Assembly (NCBI GenBank): GCA_964236735.1
Contig: CAXSFM010000005.1
Coordinates: forward strand, 198,091-262,090
DNA from: JAIVJG01 sp964236735
Lineage (GTDB): Bacteria > Acidobacteriota > Blastocatellia > Pyrinomonadales > Pyrinomonadaceae
Direction: 5' to 3'
DNA: 64,000 bases
Positions 1 through 7,943 of this stretch are shown here, one piece after another (the stretch's first letter is position 1; each line of letters begins with the position of its first letter). The translations under genes were made by a program, and so were the position numbers. The notes below the pieces were generated by a model. The model was not told the DNA's origin. It saw nothing but the letters and a program-made list of their open reading frames with translations, and made no database searches.

Positions 1-699
1 TTGATTCTCGCCGGCGAGATAGGAAAAGTTCGCCACGCCGCGTTTCACTTCCGCGCCGATTCGCGTGCGACGCCGGAGCGCGGCTGGGACTGGTGGTCTG
101 ACGCGCGCGCGGGCGGCGGCGTGCTCGGAGCTATCGGCTCGCACGCCGTTGACACACTGCACTGGCTGCTCGGCGCATCAAACGGCGGCGGCGCGCGCAT
201 CTCGCAAGTCAACGCCACGCTCGCGACGCACGTCTCCGACCGGCGCGACGAGCGCACGGGCGAGATGCGCGCCGTCACGACGGACGACGAGGCAAACATG
301 CTCGTGCATTTCTCCGGCGGCGACGTGCTGGCGCAGGGCGCGACCGGCGTCATCGCGATGTCCGTCGTCGAACCGGGTGAGCCGGAGCATCGCGTGGAAG
401 TCTTCGGCTCTGACGGCGCGCTGAAGATTGACGACGGCAAATTGTTTCGCGCGAAAGTCGGCGGGCGCGCGTGGGAGTTAATCGAGACTGAGAGCGCGCC
501 GCTCGCCGAAGGAATGGGCGACAATGAATGGTCGCGCGGCTTGACAATTTTCGCGCGCGAGATTGTCGAGACTCTGCGTGCGGGACGCAACGTGGTCGAG
601 GGCGCGGCGACGTTCGAGGACGGCCACCGCACGCAACTCGTCCTCGACGCGGCACGAAGCGCGCACGACGGCGGCTGCCGCGTCACCGTCGCGGACTGA
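1..699 (+). CDS. Gfo/Idh/MocA-family oxidoreductase, C-terminal part (5' end outside window)
   Basis: The reading frame is already open at base 1, so the gene is cut by the window edge and the TTG at base 1 need not be a start. The visible 232 residues match the C-terminal alpha/beta domain of NAD(P)-dependent Gfo/Idh/MocA oxidoreductases, with the typical GSHAVDTLHWLLG segment at about residues 46-58, which includes a conserved His and Asp near the substrate site. The N-terminal Rossmann domain is missing. Members act on sugars, inositols or related polyols; the substrate cannot be told from this fragment. The next gene starts 25 bases downstream on the same strand, so co-transcription is possible. 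The family call is fairly secure, the function is not. Confidence 0.8.
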   Translation: MILAGEIGKVRHAAFHFRADSRATPERGWDWWSDARAGGGVLGAIGSHAVDTLHWLLGASNGGGARISQVNATLATHVSDRRDERTGEMRAVTTDDEANMLVHFSGGDVLAQGATGVIAMSVVEPGEPEHRVEVFGSDGALKIDDGKLFRAKVGGRAWELIETESAPLAEGMGDNEWSRGLTIFAREIVETLRAGRNVVEGAATFEDGHRTQLVLDAARSAHDGGCRVTVAD

Positions 700-724
700 A
701 GACATCGGCTGAACAATTCACCGG

Positions 725-1891
725 ATGAAAAAGAAACTTCTCCTCCTCGTACTCCTGTTGCTCGTCGCGCTGGCGCTCGCTTTCTTCTTCGTCGCGCCCG
801 CCCTCGTCGAGCGGCGCAGCAATATCATCCGGCGCGCCCCGCCGTACGAGGTGACACCCGCCGCACGCGCGCTCCACGAAAAATTACTCATCGCGGACAT
901 GCACGCCGACTCGCTGTTGTGGGACAGGGATTTGCTCACGCGCGCCCCACGCGGGCAGGTTGACGTGCCGCGACTCGCCGACGCGAACGTCGCCTTGCAA
1001 ATTTTTACAGTGGTGACGAAAGTTCCGTTCGGCTCGAACTACGAAAGCAACGATGGCGGCACGGATGAAATCACGCCGCTCGCCATCGCCGAACGCTGGC
1101 CTGTGAAGTCCTGGCGCAGTCTCAACGAGCGCGCGCTTTATCAAGCGTGGAAACTTCGCGACACAGAGGCGCGCTCCAACGGGCAGTTCACGATCATCAA
1201 AACGGCGTCCGACCTCACGCGCTTTCTCGCCAGGCGCGAGCGCGAGCCGCACCTCGTCGCCGGAATGCTCGGCATCGAAGGCGCGCACGCGCTCGACAAC
1301 GATCTCGCGAATCTCGACAAACTTTTCAATGCGGGCTTTCGCATGATAGCTCCGACGCACTTCTTCGATAACGAGTGGGGCGGCTCGGCGCACGGCGTCA
1401 ACAAAATTGGCTTGACCGCGCAGGGGCGAGAACTCATCCGGCAAATGGAAGCCAGACACATCCTCGTGGATGTGGCGCACGCTTCCCCGCAGACGATTGA
1501 CGACGTGCTGGCAATCGCGACACGCCCCGTCCTCGACTCGCACACGGGCGTGCGCGGCACATGCGACAACGGGCGCAACTTGAGCGACGAACAACTGAAG
1601 GGCATCGCACGGACGGGCGGCGTCGCCGGCATCGGTTACTGGGAGACAGCGACCTGCGGCACGGATGCGCGCGCCGTCGCACGCGCGATTCGTTACGCCG
1701 TCAACGTCGCCGGCGTCGAACATATCGCGCTTGGCTCCGACTTCGACGGCGCGGTCACAGAGCCGTTCGACACGACCGGCATCGTCGAAATCACGGATGC
1801 GCTGCTCGCGGAAAATTTCAGCGAAGAAGAAATCAAACTCATCATGGGCGGCAACGTGATTCGCGTCTTGACGGAGAGTTTGCCGCAATAG
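725..1891 (+). CDS. membrane-anchored dipeptidase, peptidase family M19 (renal dipeptidase type)
   Basis: The 388-residue protein starts with a Lys-rich stretch and one hydrophobic segment (about residues 4-25), which suggests a signal anchor that places the enzyme outside the cytoplasmic membrane. The zinc site of the M19 family is recognisable: His-Ala-Asp at residues 60-62, Glu in GIEGAHAL, His in DVAHAS and His in DSHTGVRG. M19 enzymes are binuclear zinc dipeptidases that cleave dipeptides, including ones with a D-residue. Length and motif order are normal for the family. It follows the oxidoreductase gene closely and precedes hyuA by 77 bases on the same strand. A role in periplasmic peptide recycling is inferred. 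Confidence 0.9.
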   Translation: MKKKLLLLVLLLLVALALAFFFVAPALVERRSNIIRRAPPYEVTPAARALHEKLLIADMHADSLLWDRDLLTRAPRGQVDVPRLADANVALQIFTVVTKVPFGSNYESNDGGTDEITPLAIAERWPVKSWRSLNERALYQAWKLRDTEARSNGQFTIIKTASDLTRFLARREREPHLVAGMLGIEGAHALDNDLANLDKLFNAGFRMIAPTHFFDNEWGGSAHGVNKIGLTAQGRELIRQMEARHILVDVAHASPQTIDDVLAIATRPVLDSHTGVRGTCDNGRNLSDEQLKGIARTGGVAGIGYWETATCGTDARAVARAIRYAVNVAGVEHIALGSDFDGAVTEPFDTTGIVEITDALLAENFSEEEIKLIMGGNVIRVLTESLPQ

Positions 1892-1968
1892 TCTGAAAGC
1901 AAAGATGCGAGCTACTGGCGTCGTTTGTCATATGCGAACTCAGCAGTTGTCGCACTTCAAAAAAAGCG

Positions 1969-4053
1969 ATGAACGATCAGAAAAAATCCGTGCGCGTCGG
2001 CGTGGACACAGGCGGGACGTTCACGGATTTCGTGTATCACGCGCGGGGACGGGCGCGCGTTTTCAAACTCGCTTCGACGCCGGACGATGCTTCGCAGGCG
2101 ATCATCGAAGGCTTGCGGCGCATCGCGTCAGAGACGGGCGTCTCCCTCGACGAGATGGAGATTGTGCATGGCACGACGGTCGGGACGAACGCGCTGTTGC
2201 AGCGACGCGGCGCGCGCGCGGCTCTCATCGCGACCGCCGGTTTTGAAGATGTGCTCGTGATTGGCCGGCAGGCGCGCGGCAGTCTCTACGATCTGGAATG
2301 GTCGCGTCCCGCGCCGCTCGTCGCGGAAGAGTTGCGCTTCGGCGTGCGCGAGCGCGTGGCGGCGGATGGCACGGTGCTGGAAGAATTGACGGATGATGAG
2401 ATCGCAGCAGTCGTTGAAAAATTGCAGCGCGCGAACGTCGAGTCCGTCGCCGTCTCGCTCTTGTTTTCGTTCGTCAACAACGCACACGAGCGTCGCATCG
2501 AAGCGGCTCTCGCGTCGGCTTTGAAGGACGTGCCGCGCTCGGTCTCGCACAAAATCCATCCAGAGTATCGCGAATACGAGCGCACCTCGACCGTCGTCAT
2601 CAACGCCTATTTACAGCCGCTGATGGGCGCGTATTTGAGACGGCTTGGCGCGCGCGTCTCTTCGCGCGGCTTGCGCGTGATGCAGTCTTCGGGCGGAAGC
2701 ATCTCGGCGAATGTGGCGGCGGCGGAGCCTGTGCGGACGATTCTGTCGGGGCCTGCGGGCGGCGTCGTCGGCGCGATTGACGCGGCGCGCGCGTCGGGAC
2801 ACTCCGACATCATCACGTTCGACATGGGCGGCACTTCGACGGATGTCGCTCTGTGCGCGAACGGTGCGGTGCGCCTGACGAACGAGGCGAGCGTGTCGGG
2901 GATGCCGGTGGCCGTGCCCGTTCTGGACATTCACACGGTCGGCGCGGGCGGCGGCTCCATCGCGCGCGTGGATGCGGGCGGGAGTCTGCGCGTCGGGCCT
3001 GAGTCGGCGGGCGCGCAGCCGGGGCCGGCCTGTTACGGGCGCGGGACTTTGCCGACGGTGACGGACGCGAATCTCGTGTTGGGGCGTTTCGGCGGAGCGG
3101 ATTTGCTCGGCGGAGATTTTCAACTCGACGAAGCGCGAGCGCGTGATGCGCTGTCGAAGCTGGCGCGCGAGATGAGCGTGGCGAGCGGCGGTGGTCGCAA
3201 AGTCTCCGCGATTGAAGCGGCGCGCGGCGTCGTGCGCGTCGTCAACACAGGGATGGAGCGCGCTCTGCGTGCCGTCTCGGTCGAGCGTGGCTTTGACCCG
3301 CGCGGCTTCACGCTCGTCACGTTCGGCGGCGCGGGCGGACTGCACGCGGTCGAGTTGGCGCGCGCGCTTCGCATCCCGCGCGTGATCGTGCCGCGCGAGC
3401 CGGGCGCGCTCTCCGCAATCGGCGCGCTTCGTTCCGACGTGGTGAAAAATCTAAGTCGCACCGTCATGCGCGAAGTCGGAGCAAGCGACGGCGATGCACA
3501 AGGAGTTGACGCGAAAACAATCGCGCCGTTCGAGCGCATCTTTCAACAGTTGGAGCGTGAGGCGCGCGCCGCGCTCCGTCGCGAGGGCTTCGACGATGAC
3601 AGGCAACGTCACGCGCGCACCGTCGCCGCGCGTCACAAAGGCCAGTCGTTCGAGTTGGAAATTGACTGGCGTGACGGGCGCGCGCTTGTCCGTCGTTTTC
3701 ATCAAGCCCACGAAGCGCGTTACGGTTACGCGCAAGAATCACAGACAATCGAGATCGTCAGCGCGCGCCTGCGCTCCGCCGGCATCGTCGAAAAGTTGAA
3801 GCGCGAGCGAATGGAGAAGCGCGACCTGAAAGGACGCGCGCGCATCATCAAGCCTGCGCGTTTCGCCGGCGTCTATCTTGATGACGGCAACCGGCAAGCC
3901 GCGCCAGTCGCCGTCTATGCGCGTGAGGAACTGATGCCGGGCGCGCGTCTCGCCAGCCCCTGCATCGTCACCGAATATTCATCCACCACGCTCGTCCCGT
4001 CGGGCGCGCACGCCGAACTCGACGCGCGCGGCAATCTCATCATCGAGCCATGA
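1969..4053 (+). CDS. hyuA: hydantoinase/oxoprolinase family protein, subunit A (HyuA type)
   Basis: This 694-residue protein has the ATPase-fold signatures of HyuA/5-oxoprolinase N-terminal subunits: DTGGTFTDF at residues 14-22, GTTVGTNALLQR near 66-77, GPAGGVVGA near residue 260 and FDMGGTSTDVAL near 285. The family couples ATP hydrolysis to opening of a cyclic amide (5-oxoproline, N-methylhydantoin) or to ketone carboxylation. The partner subunit HyuB follows 28 bases downstream, as is usual. The exact substrate cannot be decided from sequence. The ATG lies in GCGATGAAC without a clear Shine-Dalgarno sequence, but the family motif so close to the N-terminus supports this start. The cytoplasmic heteromer with HyuB is inferred from the family. 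Confidence 0.9.
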   Translation: MNDQKKSVRVGVDTGGTFTDFVYHARGRARVFKLASTPDDASQAIIEGLRRIASETGVSLDEMEIVHGTTVGTNALLQRRGARAALIATAGFEDVLVIGRQARGSLYDLEWSRPAPLVAEELRFGVRERVAADGTVLEELTDDEIAAVVEKLQRANVESVAVSLLFSFVNNAHERRIEAALASALKDVPRSVSHKIHPEYREYERTSTVVINAYLQPLMGAYLRRLGARVSSRGLRVMQSSGGSISANVAAAEPVRTILSGPAGGVVGAIDAARASGHSDIITFDMGGTSTDVALCANGAVRLTNEASVSGMPVAVPVLDIHTVGAGGGSIARVDAGGSLRVGPESAGAQPGPACYGRGTLPTVTDANLVLGRFGGADLLGGDFQLDEARARDALSKLAREMSVASGGGRKVSAIEAARGVVRVVNTGMERALRAVSVERGFDPRGFTLVTFGGAGGLHAVELARALRIPRVIVPREPGALSAIGALRSDVVKNLSRTVMREVGASDGDAQGVDAKTIAPFERIFQQLEREARAALRREGFDDDRQRHARTVAARHKGQSFELEIDWRDGRALVRRFHQAHEARYGYAQESQTIEIVSARLRSAGIVEKLKRERMEKRDLKGRARIIKPARFAGVYLDDGNRQAAPVAVYAREELMPGARLASPCIVTEYSSTTLVPSGAHAELDARGNLIIEP

Positions 4054-4081
4054 CACCATCACGCAGCCGTTTCAACGAGCT

Positions 4082-5791
4082 ATGACAACACGCCGACCAA
4101 AGTTTGATCCGACGACGCTGGAAATCTACCGCGCGCTCTACACTTCAGTCGCGGAAGAGATGGGACTCGTGCTCCGGCGCACGGCCTTTTCGCCGAACAT
4201 TAAAGAGCGGCGAGATTATTCGTGCGCGGTCTTTGACCATGCGGGGCGCGTCGTCGCGCAGGGCGATCACATGCCCGTCCATCTCGGCTCGATGCCGATG
4301 GCCGTCGCCGCCGCGTTGCGCGAAACACAGATCGCGCGCGGTGATGTCGTCATCGTCAACGATCCCTTCAACGGCGGCACACATCTACCGGACGTGACTT
4401 TGGTCATGGCAGTGGGCAGTGGGCAGCGGGCAGTGGGCAGCAAAAAGCAAAAGCATGTGGGCAAGAGTCACGAGACTGATGTTATCTCCGATGCCGGTTC
4501 GCGCCGGCCACTGCCCACTGCCCACCAGCCACTGTTCTATGTCGCCAATCGCGCGCATCATGCGGACATCGGCGGGGCGACGCCGGGTTCGATGGGAATG
4601 GCGACGGATGTCTATGGAGAGGGCTTGCGGATTCCGCCCGTGCATCTCGTGCGCGGCGGGCGCGTCTGCGCGGACGTGATGCGTCTGTTGATGGCGAACA
4701 TGCGCGTCGAGCGCGAGCGGCGCGCGGACTTCGAGGCGCAGATCGGTTCTCTCAAGACCGGCGCAGCGCGTCTGTTGGAGATCGTCGAGCGTTCCGGCGC
4801 GCGCGAGGCGCGGGAGTATGCGGCGCATCTCATCGCTTACTCGTCGCGTGTGATGCGCGCGTGCATCAACGAAATTCCAGACGGCGTTTATGAAGCGGAA
4901 GATGCGCTCGACGACGACGGCGTGAGCGACAAGGAAGTGATCTTGCGCGTGCGCGTGACGATTAAGGGCGAGCGCGCGAGCGTTGATTTTACGGGCAGCG
5001 CGCCGCAGGTCGCGGGGCCGGTCAACGCGGTCGAGGCGATTACGGTCTCGGCGGTCTCTTACGTTTTTCGCTGTCTCATCGGCGCGGAAGATGTGCCGGC
5101 GAGCGCGGGGTTGATGGAGCCTATCGAAGTCTTCGCGCCGGAGCGAACAATCGTCAACGCGGCGCATCCGGCGTCGGTCGCGGGCGGCAATGTCGAAACG
5201 TCGCAGCGCATCGTGGACGTGTTGTTCAAGGCGCTGGCGCACGCTCTGCCAGGACGCATTCCAGCGGCGAGTCAAGGCACGATGAACAACCTGACCATCG
5301 GCGGCACGGACACGCGCGATGGCGGCAGCAGAGAGTTCACTTACTACGAAACCGTCGCGGGCGGGATGGGTGGGCGCGCCGCAAGCGACGGGGTGAGCGC
5401 CGTCCACACGCACATGACGAACAGCCTTAACACGCCCGCAGAGGCTCTTGAATATGCTTACCCTCTGCGCGTGCGTCGCTACGCGATACGGAAAAATTCG
5501 GGAGGCACAGGCGCGAGGCGCGGAGGCTGTGGCGTGGTGCGCGAGATCGAGACGCTCGTCGCGGCGCGCGTCTCCCTGCTCGCAGACAGGCGCGTGCGTC
5601 CGCCTTACGGCATTGCGGGCGGCGCGGACGCGAGCGTCGGGCGCGATGTCATCATCCGAAGACGACGCGAAGATGGCGACGACGCGGAAGAGCGCATCGC
5701 CTCGAAGGGTTCGTGGGAGTTAGCGCCGGGCGACCGCGTCCGCATCGAAACGCCGGGCGGCGGCGGACACGGGAAGAGCAGAGATGAGTGA
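4082..5791 (+). CDS. hyuB: hydantoinase/oxoprolinase family protein, subunit B (HyuB type) with an in-frame repeat insertion
   Basis: The 569-residue protein has HyuB hallmarks: a FSPNIKERRDYSCAVFD segment near residue 36, NDPFNGGTHLPDVTLV near 93-108 and NRAHHADIGG near 157-166, then the GGGGHG end. Between the last two motifs, at about residues 110-151, there are some 42 extra residues of low-complexity character (AVGSGQRAVGSK ... RRPLPTAHQ). They are encoded by an inverted repeat of the GCAGTGGGCAGTGG family seen elsewhere in the window. In the family as I know it these motifs are joined by a short loop. The insertion keeps the frame and has no stop. The last codons and the stop lie at the edge of a second repeat. 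Whether the enzyme still works is unknown. Confidence 0.88.
   Translation: MTTRRPKFDPTTLEIYRALYTSVAEEMGLVLRRTAFSPNIKERRDYSCAVFDHAGRVVAQGDHMPVHLGSMPMAVAAALRETQIARGDVVIVNDPFNGGTHLPDVTLVMAVGSGQRAVGSKKQKHVGKSHETDVISDAGSRRPLPTAHQPLFYVANRAHHADIGGATPGSMGMATDVYGEGLRIPPVHLVRGGRVCADVMRLLMANMRVERERRADFEAQIGSLKTGAARLLEIVERSGAREAREYAAHLIAYSSRVMRACINEIPDGVYEAEDALDDDGVSDKEVILRVRVTIKGERASVDFTGSAPQVAGPVNAVEAITVSAVSYVFRCLIGAEDVPASAGLMEPIEVFAPERTIVNAAHPASVAGGNVETSQRIVDVLFKALAHALPGRIPAASQGTMNNLTIGGTDTRDGGSREFTYYETVAGGMGGRAASDGVSAVHTHMTNSLNTPAEALEYAYPLRVRRYAIRKNSGGTGARRGGCGVVREIETLVAARVSLLADRRVRPPYGIAGGADASVGRDVIIRRRREDGDDAEERIASKGSWELAPGDRVRIETPGGGGHGKSRDE
4409..4534. repeat. GCAGTGGGCA-type inverted repeat inside the hyuB coding sequence
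   Basis: The left arm (4409-4440) is a tandem of GCAGTGGGCAGTGGGCAGC words. The right arm (4508-4534) reads CCACTGCCCACTGCCCACC and pairs with it. About 67 bases of unrelated sequence form the loop. The same word family occurs at 55374-55452 between two pdh genes. Its length and phase leave the hyuB frame open. Confidence 0.85.
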
Positions 5792-5881
5792 CAAGTGATA
5801 GGTGATGAGTTAAAGACAAAAACCTTGCTCTTCATTCATCAGTGCTTTTCATATCCTGTCTATCTTGTCCATCCGTGTGAA
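5782..5881. repeat. degenerate GTGATGAGTGA-type hairpin joined to a half ACAGGATAGACAGGAT-type repeat
   Basis: The segment begins at the hyuB stop (GATGAGTGACAAGTGATAGG) and continues to TTCATTCATCAGTGC, a worn inverted repeat of the GTGA/ATGA family. It is followed by ATATCCTGTCTATCTTGTCC, the right-arm type of the family seen at 11442-11474. The segment lies between the convergent 3' ends of hyuB and the MFS gene. Confidence 0.6.
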
Positions 5882-5895
5882 TAACATCTAGCGGA

Positions 5896-7098
5896 TTACT
5901 TTTCTGATGCGCGCACCGATGCTGCGACAGCGAGCGCGAGCGGACGCCGGAGCCAGAAGAACATCGCCGCCGCCACGAATTGCATTGACATGCCGAAGGC
6001 GACGAGGGCGAGCACGGAACGATCATAGAGCAAGCCCATCACGACGCTGCCGAGAAACCACATCACGCCATAGACGGCGTTGAAAGAGCCGAACGCGCTA
6101 CCGCGCTTGTTCATCGAGACGACTTGCGCGATGCCAGAGCGCAGCGTCGCATCCTGCGCGCCCAGACCCGTCGCCCAGCACGCGACGCCCGCCACTACTC
6201 CAACCGTCCCGCCGAGAAATCCGAGCGGCAACGCGAGCAGCGAGACGAGTATGCCGAACGCGAGCACTCCAATGCCGTAGCGGTCGTAGAGGCGTCCGAA
6301 GATGAGAGCCGTCAGGCCATTGACGCCCATCGCTCCGGCGTAGAGCAGAGGAATCGTCGCGGGCGCGGCGAGCGAAGTCTTTTGCAAGTGATAGGCGAGC
6401 AGCGGGAAATCTATGAAGCCGCAGGCGAGCAGCCCTCCAGCGGCGACGTAAGTCCAGAAGATTTTCGGGATGCTCTGCGGCGCGGCGGGCGCGCGCCGCG
6501 CGGAGGGCTGGCCGATCTCGAATCTGCGCGCGACGATGAGCGCGATGAAAGCTCCGAGCGCGGGCGGCGCGAGCCACCAGAACGCTGGGCCGAAGTGGTT
6601 CGTGCTGCGCGCCACCATGACGGCCATCAGCAGCGGCCCCAGCACTGCTCCCGCCTGATCGAAGGCCGCGTGGACGCCGTAGCCCCAGCCGTGCCCGACG
6701 ACTTCGGTCGCCTCCGATAACAACACGTCGCGCGCGGGGCCGCGCAGACTTTTGCCCGTGCGCTCGACGACGATGAGAATCGCCGCCGCCTGCCAGTTGC
6801 CGGCCAGCGCGAGCGTCGGCACGACGAGCAAATTTAAGGCGTAGCCGAGCGTCGTGATGAGCCAGTAAGAGCGCGTGCGGTCGGCGATGCGGCCAGAGAA
6901 AAGACGCAGGCTGGCGGCGACCATCTCGCCGAGTCCGGCGATGAGTCCGACCTGCGCCGCGCTCGCGCCGAGGTCTTTGAGGTACGGGCCGATGATGCTG
7001 TGCGCGCCTTCATACGTCATGTCCGCGAAGAGGCTGACGAAGCCGAAGCAGACGATGAAGCGCATCGCGAGAGTGCGTTGTTGCGGTGTGACCTTCAT
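5896..7098 (-). CDS. major facilitator superfamily transporter
   Basis: This 400-residue protein is strongly hydrophobic, with about 12 predicted membrane helices. A basic cytoplasmic loop after helix 2 includes LRLFSGRIADRTRSYWL near residues 63-79, which is the position of the MFS signature between helices 2 and 3. The N-terminal phrase SLFADMTYEGAHSIIGPYL is typical of a subgroup of uncharacterised MFS permeases. No substrate can be assigned. The gene is transcribed toward hyuB and stands alone. The ATG at 7098 is the first in frame and gives a short hydrophilic N-terminus before helix 1. Confidence 0.85.
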   Translation of the reverse strand: MKVTPQQRTLAMRFIVCFGFVSLFADMTYEGAHSIIGPYLKDLGASAAQVGLIAGLGEMVAASLRLFSGRIADRTRSYWLITTLGYALNLLVVPTLALAGNWQAAAILIVVERTGKSLRGPARDVLLSEATEVVGHGWGYGVHAAFDQAGAVLGPLLMAVMVARSTNHFGPAFWWLAPPALGAFIALIVARRFEIGQPSARRAPAAPQSIPKIFWTYVAAGGLLACGFIDFPLLAYHLQKTSLAAPATIPLLYAGAMGVNGLTALIFGRLYDRYGIGVLAFGILVSLLALPLGFLGGTVGVVAGVACWATGLGAQDATLRSGIAQVVSMNKRGSAFGSFNAVYGVMWFLGSVVMGLLYDRSVLALVAFGMSMQFVAAAMFFWLRRPLALAVAASVRASEK

Positions 7099-7132
7099 GT
7101 TTCAGTTCGAGGTTGATGCGAAAGTTGATTCA

Positions 7133-7218
7133 TCACCACAGAGGACACAGAGAGACACAGAGGATTAAAACTATTCTCTTTGTCTTCCCTCTGTGCTTCT
7201 CTGTGTCCTCTGTGGTGA
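7133..7218. repeat. CACAGAGGACACAGAG-type long hairpin
   Basis: The left arm (7133-7163) has TCACCACAGAGGACACAGAG followed by another CACAGAGG. The right arm (7188-7218) is its near-perfect reverse complement, ending TCCTCTGTGGTGA. About 24 AT-rich bases separate the arms. It lies upstream of the MFS gene and downstream of the GDT1-type gene, both on the minus strand. Confidence 0.85.
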
Positions 7219-7252
7219 AAAATCTCCGCCACGCTTTCAAGTCAACAGCACT

Positions 7253-7843
7253 CTAGCGTTCGCCGCTCAAAGTTTCGAGCACGGAGAGCAGGCCGAGGAT
7301 GAGCAGCAGGCCGACGCCGCAGTAGCGCACGACGCGCGGCGAGATGCGTCTCTGTATCCAGCGACGGACTCCCGCGCCGATGGATGCGGCGAGCAAACCT
7401 TTCGTGACCATCGCGGCGACCGCGCCGACCCACACCACGAGCGGCACGCGATACCGCGCGGCCATCGCTGCCGCCGTAATCTGTCCGACATCTCCCCACT
7501 CCGAAAAAAAGATAGTCGCGAAAGAAACGAACGCCGCCTTTGATGCGGTGTGAGTCTTCCTCGTCTCGACGACCGTTTCGGCTGGCTTGCGCCAGAGCGC
7601 GTAGGCGACGCCGAGAAAGCTCGCGGCAGTCACGGCGGCGACGAGCAGAGGCGGGAGCGTCGAGACGAATTTGCCGAGCAAAACCGCGACGCCCATCTTC
7701 AACATGAAGGCGACAGCCACGCCGAGCATGACCGGCGCGGTGCGATAGCGCGTGGCGAGCACGCCGGTCGTGTAGAGCAGTTTGTCGCCGACGATCTCGG
7801 CCAGAAAAACCGCTCCATAAGTCGCCAGAAGGATGGGAATCAT
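7253..7843 (-). CDS. TMEM165/GDT1 (UPF0016) family cation exporter
   Basis: The 196-residue membrane protein has two repeats of three helices. Each repeat carries the acidic signature of the family: EIVGDKLLY near residues 16-24 and SEWGDVGQI near residues 113-121. Characterised members export Mn2+ or Ca2+ in exchange for protons. A charged loop of about 20 residues (KPAETVVETRKTHTASK) joins the halves. The length is normal for bacterial members. The start at 7843 (ATG) puts the first helix at the very N-terminus. No riboswitch-like leader was found. Family call is firm; the exact ion is inferred from relatives. Confidence 0.88.
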   Translation of the reverse strand: MIPILLATYGAVFLAEIVGDKLLYTTGVLATRYRTAPVMLGVAVAFMLKMGVAVLLGKFVSTLPPLLVAAVTAASFLGVAYALWRKPAETVVETRKTHTASKAAFVSFATIFFSEWGDVGQITAAAMAARYRVPLVVWVGAVAAMVTKGLLAASIGAGVRRWIQRRISPRVVRYCGVGLLLILGLLSVLETLSGER

Positions 7844-7943
7844 TGTCCGCTCATCATCTCTATTTTGCCGGAAACTGTAAAGACGTTGAAGAGCGTTCGG
7901 CGTGTGTTTTCATTCGCGCCCGGTTCGCGTTATCCTAAACGAC

